DNA of 64,000 nt from Lunularia cruciata (lineage: Eukaryota; Streptophyta; Marchantiopsida; Lunulariales; Lunulariaceae). Shown in pieces: positions 35,101 to 44,126 of the stretch. A model generated the notes under the pieces. That model had not been told where the DNA came from, did not search any database, and worked only from the letters and a program-made list of their open reading frames with translations. The stretch covers positions 65,982,333 to 66,046,332 of the forward strand of contig OX419756.1 in NCBI GenBank assembly GCA_948567375.1. Reading direction: 5' to 3'. A program made the position numbers and the translations under genes. Each line of letters opens with the position of its first letter. The stretch's first letter is position 1.

Positions 35101-36004
35101 TAGAAGATGTAAGAGTTATGAAACCCAAGGATAGAATATTAGGAAGTAAAGTTACTTTGGGATTGGGTTTGAAAGCCAAGGAAGAAGTAAACATCGGATT
35201 GGATTAGTAACCGATTTGAGATTTGAATAGGCAGATATGAAGAGGTGCATTGTCATTTTGGATTTGTAGGTTTGTAGAGTCATAAGGAAGAGGTACATTA
35301 GGAAGATAATTGTCGATTGCTTCACTACTTAAGAGTGGCATTCGTAGTAAGATGTTGTTCAGTGCTCATAATTCTGAGAATAGATAAAGCAAAGTGTTGT
35401 GAAGCAGTGCTCGTCGCTTGAGCTTGATTCTGAGTATCAACTCTGTGTTTGTGTTTGTGAGTGTTGGGAAAAATTAAAAGTGCAAGTCAGTGTGCTTGTT
35501 GGATGTTGGATTCCGCAGCCTTGATCTTCATTTTGTGTGTTTGATCCTGAGTGAAGTGCAATCGGAGCAATGCCTTGACAGATCTGAGAGGAATTGTAGT
35601 GTTGGTAGTATTCTGCATTTGTGAGTACAATGCAAAGTTGATGTGAAGCAATATTGATCAAGGAAGTTGTGCCTTCAGTGGAGGGGTGGAACACAATTCT
35701 GAGGCAAAGTAGTTTTACAGTGAAGTGTTGTTTTTGGGAGAGCCTTGATCATCACAATCAAGATTGTTTGGAAAGATTTGAAGGTGTTGTGATTAAGAAG
35801 TGTTACTTCGTGACAAGATTGTGAATCAGTGCTTGTTACTCTCTTTTGGGTGTGGTTTCTACCTGAGAGATTAAAGATGCAACCAAGAAGAATTGAACTT
35901 ATTACTATTTGACTTCGTATTTGGACATTTCTGATTCGTATCTCTGCGGGAACGAACTTTACTTACCCGATTACCGCAAAAGTGATATTTGTCGGGTTGT
36001 CACA
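32176..36004 (+). repeat. 3' LTR of element C, 3829 bp, protein-coding
   Basis: It starts TGTGGTATCC after the polypurine tract and ends GGGTTGTCACA. It contains the family's coding layout on the plus strand: TATA-like TATAAAAAT (32607-32615), the conserved domain (32589-33480), the acidic and coiled-coil part (33636-34361) and the coil tail (34383-35200). A 44-bp unit is tandemly doubled at 32341-32428. The right flank begins AACAC, the expected target duplication. This copy is broken. Confidence 0.92.
33636..34361 (+). mobile_element. LTR-borne acidic and coiled-coil ORF in C's 3' LTR
   Basis: A 241-codon open stretch has the same order as in A: VVIASSEEDSEGKAK, EREEEPELTLQSGDTNSDSD, a basic patch IRRLQRRRQVSREEE, then VENLQEVVCPLLAKLEHKKR and RLEEENSELKKNIIRGEEE. 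Compared with A, many differences fall where the amino acid is unchanged or similar. This copy is part of a fossil LTR. Confidence 0.7.
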
Positions 36005-36144
36005 AACACTATGAAGACAAATGGCTACCAAAATCAGTTCTTTGGTACAAGTGGCACTCCTTCATATCCGTATCCGGTGATGTGTATAACTATCCTTTAC
36101 TATCAAAGAAAGATATAATTGGCCATAACTATATTATATGTCAT

Positions 36145-36235
36145 GAAGAAGATGTACTATATTCTATACTATATGTACTATATTCCAATCTTAACAGAAT
36201 TACTGTTAAGATTAGGACGTAGTACATCTTCTTCT
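36145..36235. repeat. two-tier inverted repeat / hairpin
   Basis: The inner stem pairs AATCTTAACAG (36187-36197) with CTGTTAAGATT (36203-36213) perfectly around the loop AATTA. An outer arm pairs AGAAGATGTACTA (36147-36159) with TAGTACATCTTCT (36220-36232). Between them lie repeated TACTATAT motifs. It could be a small MITE-like remnant or a foldback transcript source. No target duplication was identified. Confidence 0.55.
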
Positions 36236-36609
36236 GGTTAAGTTGAGAAGATTAAGAGAGAAGTAACAAAGAAGTTTTAAAACTGTACCTTCAGATATTG
36301 CAGATTATAAATTATATGATAAATCATGTTTATATCCTCAGAATATATTTCACCTAAAAATAAGATTACTTATGTCCATTTCTTACTTATCGATTGCTAT
36401 ATCCTAACTTTTTTAACTTGTTTCTTTTCTTAGCAAGGTTATCATATACCTAAGATACTTAAGTTATTCATTAAAGGAATGAGAAGGTGTCTATATTTCC
36501 TAACAACAGATTTATTTTCTTGGAATGTATAGATTCTAACATAAATATATATTTATTTATTTATTTATAATAGATTTGGTTTCCCACCATGGCCCTTAGA
36601 GTGACTTTT

Positions 36610-36835
36610 TTCAGTCCTTAGTGGCAGTTGGATTCCCTTAGCACTTGACATTTCAGATATTATGGCAGATGGACTGATGCCTTTTGGTCCTTAGTGGTTG
36701 ACGGAATTTTTGTGTACGGTTCAACTGTTATGACGATTCAAATGTTTACCCAATATGGAGGGACGCTCTTTGGTCCTTAGCAGTTGACGGGATTGTCTTT
36801 TTGTTGGCAGCTCAGATGTTATGGCGGTCCGGCTT
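36610..36835. repeat. three degenerate repeat units
   Basis: The phrase GGTCCTTAG(T/C)(G/A)GTTGACGG with a following CAGATGTTATGGC-like phrase recurs at about 36612, 36680 and 36769, with spacing of roughly 70-90 bases. The copies are diverged and contain no ORF. Confidence 0.5.
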
Positions 36836-37304
36836 TGGAGTGTTCCAAAGTGTTTTCCTCTCATGGTGTCGGAGGACATGCAATAGGCTTTATATATATA
36901 TATATATCAAACAATGTGATCGATCATAGTTATAGTTAGTAAACCATTTGTCCATGTTTAACAGGTTGTGCCAATCTAAAGCGAGCCCAAATTCGAGTAT
37001 ATCTGGTCTCCAAAAATTATAGAGATATAGTTATTCAACTTATGCATATGCTTTGGAATCTCCTACATGCTAGATAATAACATCTTTTAATTTGTACTTT
37101 TCACCCGGCTTCATCCTTAGCTTAAAGAGCCTATGAACGTGAGATATAACTAGAAAATATCTTGATGGGTATTTCATACCAATTAGTGAAGCCCTACTCC
37201 ATTTGGCATTCTAAAAGACTTACAAATCCACATCGGTATAAAATCTACTTATCCAAGCAAGTATGTATTGAGATGTATTATGAGTCCTACCATGCTAAGC
37301 TATT

Positions 37305-37437
37305 TTATAATATGGCTTGATGGGGTCTTCCCATCCTTCGTTTTTCCTACGCGGTCGCCTTTTTCTTTCATAATATGGAGGGGTTCTTCGCATCCTTTGT
37401 GCTTTCTACGCGGTCGTCCTTTCTGTTTTATAATATG
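37305..37437 (+). mobile_element. two very short LINE 3' tails between copies of TTATAATATG
   Basis: Each tail is about 50-55 bases and ends CTACGCGGTCG(C/T)C followed by a T-rich run. They match the 3' end of the LINE at 40192-43540 (GGCTTGATGGGGTCTTCCCA onward, read on the minus strand). The ten bases TTATAATATG occur before, between (as TCATAATATG) and after the tails. This looks like two extremely truncated insertions, or one insertion later doubled. Confidence 0.7.
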
Positions 37438-38776
37438 CTAATGATTAAGATGAACGTCATGATTATCTGGAAATGCTAGTAGTCAAACGTGTCAATAATT
37501 TACCATTTACAGTACTTTGTACTTTATGTTGATATTTAATGTAAAAAAATACAATATTAACAAGTAAAATTGTCGAGAAGAACAGCTTATATGCTAATCA
37601 TAGAGTTTTCTTATTGTTAACAATCTCTATCATATATTTTCTGTAGATACTCTCCTCATGAATTTTAGATGATGAGAAGGGATCATTATTTCTTCGATCA
37701 TCATTTCCATTATTTGTCCCTTCTTCTTTGCTATTTGGTGTTTCATATTCTGAAGAAAGTTAATGCACAACTCTAACCTAGAAATTAAACATATAAAAGA
37801 ATATGTTATTGATATAAATCTGTCCATTTTTAATCTTGGTGCTTGGTTAGAGAATGGTAGTTTTGACAAAAAATTAAAAGTCAACTTCTTGGTGTCTTAC
37901 GATAGATCCATAAAGATAACAATGTTTAATGAGTTGGTCTTACTTTAGGATTATCTTGTCATTCAAATCCTTGTGCATTATAGGAGATGGGAGACTACAA
38001 ACCATTGCTTTAACCACTCCAACTATGAATATAAAAAATTATCGAAATCCATGAAGATAATTGAGGAAAACAGATTCGTGATCATAATGTCATCAAGCTC
38101 TATGAACCCACCAGAACTAAAATGCACAACCCAAAAGTAAATGCAAGTGCAAGCAAATCATTTCAGGATTTATGAGGACAATCATGGTGCTATGTACAGA
38201 AATATTGAAATTGCAATCGCTGTATTTGACCACACACTTTCTAAGATATTGGGATTGATTTTAAAGTCCCATTAGATTAGATTACGGGTTGGGCAAGGAA
38301 ATGCATTTTTTACGGTTATGGAAATCTAGAGACATTGATAAGTATGCGCTATGAAAATAATTATGTCTTTTCTTGTTAATCAGATATTTTCTATACAATG
38401 AAAACCATATATGAGATCCCTTCATCATTTTCTCACAAGTAGCTGAAGTATTTCTTTCATTGGGAAAAGTAAATCTTCCAAGTATTAGAGGTTGTATAAA
38501 GGATTTTAATAAAAATGCAAAGGAGTTGAGAGATCCAGTTTTATGGTATTGACATTTATGATTTAGAGAGTCCTACCTCGAGATTCATCTGCATATATAG
38601 ATTCAAACACAGGTTCACGTTATGCAAGAGATCGTCTTTCCATTTACAATTTCTGTTTTAAATACCGGGGATGAGGTTGTCAGAAATGCAAGTCACACCG
38701 GATACTTAAAACTCAATTGATGAAGATACTTTAGGATGAATTATGAGAAGAACTTACTGTCCGGGTCTGACTTGTC

Positions 38777-39070
38777 TTATAAGATATGGATCTCCGCAAG
38801 GACTTGTCTTAAATTTACTACATGTTCATGCTTTATCTCAAAGAGAGTATAATTGGTACGCTTCTGTAAGCATATGATCCTCATTTCATCCCTGTAGCTG
38901 ACAAGCTCCAACTCCAGCTTTGACGTGATATTCAAGATATAATTACAAACTATAACATATTTTAAGGATAGTTGATGTGATGAATTGTTGCATGTTGATC
39001 GTGAACTAGCGACCTCATTAGTTTCACTCAAGCTTTGAACACAGAGAGCAGATGATGCACGATTTGGCAT
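38777..39070 (-). other. unassigned open stretch, possible gene fragment
   Basis: A 97-codon open frame on the minus strand with mixed, non-repetitive composition (SKLELELVSYRDEMRIICLQ, FEIKHEHVVNLRQVLAEIH). I do not recognise the family. It may be an exon or relic of a host gene that once extended through this region. Nothing nearby confirms expression. Confidence 0.25.
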
Positions 39071-39995
39071 CCGCGATCATAGACTTGTGGTTAGACCCTC
39101 TATTCTTGGTCGAGTGACTTCGCCAGATTTTTACAGAAAATTAGCAATAAGACTCAATCGACAACCTATGCAATGAATAGTGCCGGATCAAGGGCCTGTA
39201 AAGCCACGTATAATCACGAAAGCCATACCATCATACAAGTGAGCCGGAAGTATATATACAACTCCACCCTCTTCTAACCTTGTTCCTTTAAATCCCCCGG
39301 TCCTATCAACTTTTGTCAGCTCCCAAACCAGAGGGGAATCAGCTAGAATCAAGCGAATTGCTCCTAGTACAATGTTTTTCCTGCCTACAATGCAAGCCCC
39401 ATAACTAAATAATTGATAAAGAAGAATAATGTACAGAGGAAAAGGGTGAAAATATCAATAAAATCACAACAATCTACAATAACAAACCTTATAATTCCAA
39501 GGGACCTTTCCACACACCTTGCCGAATTGCACTTTAAAAGATTTAACAATATTTCACTGATTGAATTACTCACGAATTGAAACCCCTTACAGTCAAGTGT
39601 ACTGGTCATGGTAATTTTTTGTTTTTTTTTTGGCGTATAGGAGAAAGGCCATGTGTTGACTTTTCTTCAGATATTCAGTGCACATAACTACCATTACTAA
39701 CTATGGAATGAAAAGAGTTCCTCATCTTTCAAAAAATTTAATTTGTTAGAAATTCTTTCGAGAATGCACAAATAAATGAATATTCTCGCACCAGGATAGA
39801 AATTAACTACCTTCATATTAAAAAAAACTTATTAACAATAAAAAAAACCTCAGATATAATCGTTAATTTCTATAAATTGTTTTCTTCTCTTAAGGCTTTG
39901 GCTCATACATAGTTCATTGGGGAATACTTCCAACGTCACATTTGTCTCCACGATAACCTAGGCAACTCACTAACCAAGATACAGAATGAATTATC

Positions 39996-40181
39996 TTACA
40001 AGATTGTCTCATTTTTTAATTTGTTGCCGACAAAACTATATACATCCTCGGACAGGGAATTGAATTTCTTTCTCTTCAAGTTCTCAACGGTTACCAAAAT
40101 CTTAATTTCCTTGTCATGTGCATATAATCGCATGAAAACTTCCCAATATGAAATCTCACACTTGGATTGAGCAGAACTCAA
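39996..40181 (-). other. unassigned open stretch next to the LINE 3' end
   Basis: A 61-codon open frame on the minus strand (SKCEISYWEVFMRLYAHDKE, IKILVTVENLKRKKFNSLSE) ends about 10 bases before the LINE 3' end. It could be the remnant of a gene or older transposon into which the LINE inserted. No family is recognised. Confidence 0.22.
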
Positions 40182-40275
40182 TAGTCTTGAGAAAAAGGCG
40201 ACCTCGTAGGAAAAATGAAGGATGGGAAGACCCCATCAAGCCGTACAAGGGAGAGACAAAAAAGGTAACATCGGG

Positions 40276-40944
40276 CTAAGCCCCAATAGAGTCTGTATGA
40301 GAAATCTGCCCTACCGCACCTAAGATATCCGAGCTATGCAAGTCGTACAGTCTACACACAACTGGAGCATCCGAAGAAACATCACCTAATGTGATTGCTC
40401 TCCTATGGATTGCACCAGCCACTGCCCTCTCTAGAGAAATGGACACACGCTGTCTAAAATATGCTACAAAGTATGAGAGTGAGAGTGGTACCCCTTGACG
40501 CCTAACATGATAAGCTCTTGCACACACACGGCATTTGACAAATGTGTCAAATGCCGTGTCCATCGCTCCATATAACTCCAAGGCTAGAGGAACAAAGAGG
40601 TGACTTTGTTGCATGCCCCTATACTTGGAGACCTTGCAACCTACTGCTGCACTCGCCACCCATCCAAGGGGATGGGTAATCACTCCCTCCGAAATTGTAT
40701 CCCGCGTAGGGTTCGTGACCACGACATCCACTACTGTCACCTGATCATCTCGGACCAAGTATAAGTCTGCCCTGACACGTGTCGTCTGCAACGCATACGA
40801 ACGCTCCCTCCAAGCCAAGTATCCACTCTCTTGTGCCATAGCAAACACTATGTCTCTAATGGCATCATGGGTAGCTATCCTCTGTCCTCCAAAAGGACAC
40901 CGTGCCATGTAGACCGCCACTGCATCTAGTAGAACCACACTCAC
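40276..40944 (-). pseudogene. LINE restriction-like endonuclease domain
   Basis: 222 codons. The block PFGGQRIATHDAIRDIVFAM is followed by RVRADLYLVRDDQVTVVDVV, which has the spacing of a PD-(D/E)xK nuclease core (R-x-D ... V-D-V). A Cys-rich CRVCARAYHVRRQ follows. In R2/CRE-type LINEs this domain nicks the target. Upstream, TCECGSTRCSG in another frame (40865-41170) supplies the Cys cluster usually found before the nuclease. Confidence 0.72.
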
Positions 40945-41293
40945 AAGTGAGTAGTGAAGATGCAGATGGGTGGACCAAACCTAGGCAAAACCTCATCGCT
41001 GTAGAGAAAGTGGCCGGTGCGAGTCGGAAAGCCCTAATGCATGGTTGAGCTAGGATCCACAAGCTTGCACCCTTGCCGGAGCAAGAGCGTAGACGTGCTC
41101 TAATAGCCTGAGGAATGGACGAGTAGACTAAGAGAGAATGTAGCGTATGCTCACACTGTAGCTCCATCAAGGAAGACTGTAGACCTCTAGTCCAATCTGA
41201 CGATAGTGAAGCAAACGGTGGAAAACCCTCTCATGCTTGTGGTGATAGACTATCTCTCGTCTGCCGCAATAACACTTGGAGAGACAAGGATCC

Positions 41294-42232
41294 TCACTCC
41301 ACCTCTGTCACATAAGTCTCCAAAACCGGCCTATCAGCAATCACAAAACGAGAGGAAAGTAGGGGTGTCGAGAAAGCCCAACTACCCAAAAATGCTATAG
41401 GTGCAATCTCCTCCATAGAAAGCAAGCCAACCCCACCACATGAGATCAGTAGAGCCGTTGGTTTATGTGCCAAATCCCTCGTCACACACTCAAAAGTCCC
41501 TTGTCCAATAATATCACCAAAGACTCCCATAATCCTCCTATCAAATGCTCTCAAACTTGATAGGAAGGATAGTGAGGGGGGAATTGTACGGATGAGGTAG
41601 GATGGTCGACGAGCAATACTGGAAGAGAGTATACAAAATGTAACCTGCGGATCTCCTAGTAATGGAAGATCATCCACATGGAGAACATCCTCTACAAGGG
41701 TAGCATCCAAAAAGCGTGTGACAAAATCCTCCGATCCTATTGGCACTCCAAGAACACAAAGTCCATCTGTGGATGTGATACACCCCTCTAGAAGCTCAAG
41801 GTGGGGAGGTATACCTAAAGGAGACCATGCCCTACACTTTGACACCTTGACTCTCAAGTCTACTAGATGTAGCTCGGTAGTCAAGTAGTCAAAGGCCTGC
41901 CTAATTTGATCTACAGGGCCTACGATGTGTGTATCATCTGCCAAGGAGGGAAATACACAACCTGGCATGGCCAAAGTAGTAGATAGGAGAGCTCTAAAGT
42001 GAGCCATGGCAAATAAAGGCCTCCCCAAAGGATCTCCCTGACGTGTACCAACAGCTGACTCCAAGACGGTGACTCCCTCATGTGAACCACCATGCTGGTA
42101 GTAAAAGGGAGCAGGAGAGCCATAAAAAGACCGCACAAAAGGAATGAGACTCGCCAAGGATCCACTAGCCTCCTTGAGCTCTCTAAAGATGGATGCATGT
42201 GAGATGCTATTAAAAGCGTTCTCAACATCCAC
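41294..42232 (-). pseudogene. LINE reverse transcriptase palm and thumb
   Basis: 312 codons. Motif A is MDVENAFNSISHASIF at the start. Motif B is GTRQGDPLGRPLFAMAHF. Motif C is PSLADDTHIVGPVD, with the two catalytic aspartates. The thumb follows. The enzyme would copy its own RNA at the nicked target. The frame is open over this stretch, but its neighbours are shifted or stopped, so the element is inactive. Confidence 0.85.
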
Positions 42233-42312
42233 TTGTAAGACGACCCACTCCGGATGGATATATAGGAGTGCTCTAATGTCTAGTGATATAGCCTCACATC
42301 CTCTAAATGTAA

Positions 42313-42822
42313 CTACTCCAAACTGATGTGGACTAAGGTGCTAAAGTGAGAACGATGTTGAAGGACAATGGTACGACTGACCAAATGCAAAAAGATCTCT
42401 CCAATAGCAATCGGTCTAATGCCTCCAGTGTCCTTCTTGATTGCGAGAAGTAGACTAGCACCTAAGACCCGACTAACAGACATAGGAATATCTCCTCTCG
42501 CTACTGCTGCAGCCACCTGAAACAACTCGGTAAAACCACTAGAAGGATCATCTGCCTAGAAGCAATCTCTAAGGTGCTCATAAACCATCCTTGACAAGTC
42601 TCCTGAGGAAAGGCGAGGGGCAATGCACAATGCTTGTGCAAATAGTGACCTATCAAGACATAAAGGTTGCTCAGGCTGATAATCTAAGACCTTTAGTGGT
42701 AGTCCCTCTACTACTATAGGATGCAATGAGCGTGGGGAAGAGATTGTCTCATCAGTAGGACTCGCTATAGACAAAGGGTGTAGTGCTTGTGCTGCTCTAC
42801 TAAACTCTCCCGTCTGACCCAA
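42313..42822 (-). pseudogene. LINE RT, N-terminal blocks
   Basis: Two open pieces cover the start of the RT domain. The 42556-42822 piece has GEFSRAAQALHPLSIASPTD and a following LHP motif seen in this LINE type. The 42313-42525 piece has LLLAIKKDTGGIRPIAIGEI, the fingers region before motif A. A stop separates them in the same frame. Confidence 0.65.
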
Positions 42823-43086
42823 TGTCCTACATCATCGTAATCGAGCGGAATCTATGGTATCCTATGGCGATGCTTATCTCCTAAATCGTGTAGACTTAAC
42901 AAACTCCTCCTGAAGGGCTGCCCAATCCCCCGCTCGGAATCAACAAAATCTAGCCGCCACCTCTCTATGCCCCGCACGTCCCCCTCTAGCATAACAAAGA
43001 CACCATCGAGGGAGTAGGAGGAATAAGGACCACGCTAACTCATCCAAGGGATCACGTGCCAAACGATCCAATGGTAGGCGAAAAGT

Positions 43087-43527
43087 CTATCTAGCCTCAT
43101 CATGGAGTGTGCGGAATAGCCTATGGAATAGACGTGGACATGGAAAACTAATCTCAAATAACCCCAAAATACAACCCGCCTGAGAAACTAACCACTCCCA
43201 CGACTCGATCGATATCCCTAGAATGATCAACAAAGGTATAGAAGAAACATGCGTAATCCCGAGTGTCACTATTGTCGATGTGATCGCCCGTTTCACGTGG
43301 ACATCCCAAGTGATCCAATCATAATCCTTGTGCATCTTTCCCACGTGATTTTTTACCCCTTGCGAGGTAAAGCGTCGGTGATACACCGGGCATGGTGTAT
43401 CCCGACTCGCTCTAAGACCCACATGGGAAAGTGTAGCCATGGCTAACACAAAAAGAGTGAGAATAACACATGATACTCCTCTCCATATCTCCCCATATCT
43501 ACAAAACCACAACCCCTCATATCCCAA
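43087..43527 (-). pseudogene. LINE N-terminal region with C2H2-like finger
   Basis: 146 codons. A finger-like CPVYHRRFTSQGVKNHVGKM, followed by H, lies near residue 46. In R2-type elements such a finger binds target DNA and reads Cys-x2-Cys; here the second Cys position holds His, which may be decay or variation. Hydrophobic stretches on either side have no assigned role. Assignment to the LINE rests on position and order. Confidence 0.5.
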
Positions 43528-43540
43528 CTCACATAAGAAA

Positions 43541-44126
43541 ACAATGTTGAGATGAGAATTGATACCGTGAAGATGGAGTGGATATCAAAATAAGTTCACA
43601 CACGTCATTCATTGTCGAATCCTTCGAGAACGTGCTCGAATTCAGAATACAGTATGCCTCCACGTTGTTAGGACCCTCCACTGTAGATGAGGAATAGAGA
43701 AGTAACTTACTGGACTAGCAATTTAGACCCGAGAAGCTAACAACTGCTACATCACTCACAGTTCTTGAGAGAACATCTCGAGCAAGTAGTTTCTACCTAT
43801 ATCCCATGTCACTTACTACTGTAACCTTTCTCTTATACTTTACTATCGTACCGCATCCTTTTGCTGTGAAATTACAGGAACAGGCACTGAACCAATTGTA
43901 GCTCCAGATATGTCAAGACTCACATGATCAGAACTGCTGAAACCCTACACATCTGACTATATACAGAAACAGGAAGATTCCTTCCCTACGCAGCGGATAT
44001 GAGCATTCTCTGTTGGTAATTGGCTAGTTAACCCAGATCTTCTAAGGACATGAACTAGACGACGTATGCTGGTAGGGACCTAAAGTAAGTCCATTCCACA
44101 AAGACCTAAAGTAAGTCCACGCCACA
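43541..44126. other. gap between LINE and ROCO gene
   Basis: 586 bases with no ORF of note. It is downstream of the ROCO stop, so it should hold the 3' UTR and polyadenylation region. GTAAGTCCA occurs twice, 26 bases apart (about 44091 and 44111). I see nothing else. Confidence 0.5.

Larger units (their letters stand above)
36005..40190. other. AT-rich intergenic stretch with small repeats
   Basis: No confident gene. Visible are a hairpin (36145-36235), an ATTT-rich run (36541-36572), three degenerate repeats (about 36610-36835), a TA microsatellite (36890-36907), two LINE tails (37305-37437) and a poly-T (about 39617). Short open stretches at 38777-39070 and 39996-40181 on the minus strand look coding-like in composition but match nothing I know. 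Confidence 0.6.
40192..43540 (-). mobile_element. non-LTR retrotransposon with restriction-like endonuclease (R2/CRE-like)
   Basis: One element is read on the minus strand. From 5' to 3' it has an N-terminal zinc-finger-like segment (43087-43527), RT (about 41294-42822), a Cys-rich linker (40865-41170) and a restriction-like endonuclease (40276-40944). It ends in a short 3' tail that also occurs at 37305-37437 and about 49880-49965. The coding blocks lie in different frames with stops between 42822 and 43087, at 42525-42556 and at 42232-42313, and a frame change near 40900-41170, so this copy is dead. One polyprotein and a C-terminal endonuclease fit the early-branching LINE clades rather than L1. 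Confidence 0.85.

Noticed and set aside
1-36004. Endogenous virus with an envelope gene
   Set aside because: No signal peptide or membrane-anchored ORF follows integrase; the extra coding sits in the LTR and looks soluble and coiled-coil.
36890-36907. TA run as a promoter element
   Set aside because: It is a plain (TA)n microsatellite with no gene placed to use it.
36005-44126. tRNA or other structured RNA genes
   Set aside because: I looked for tRNA-like arms and box sequences by eye and saw none I could support; a tRNAscan/Infernal run would be needed to exclude them.
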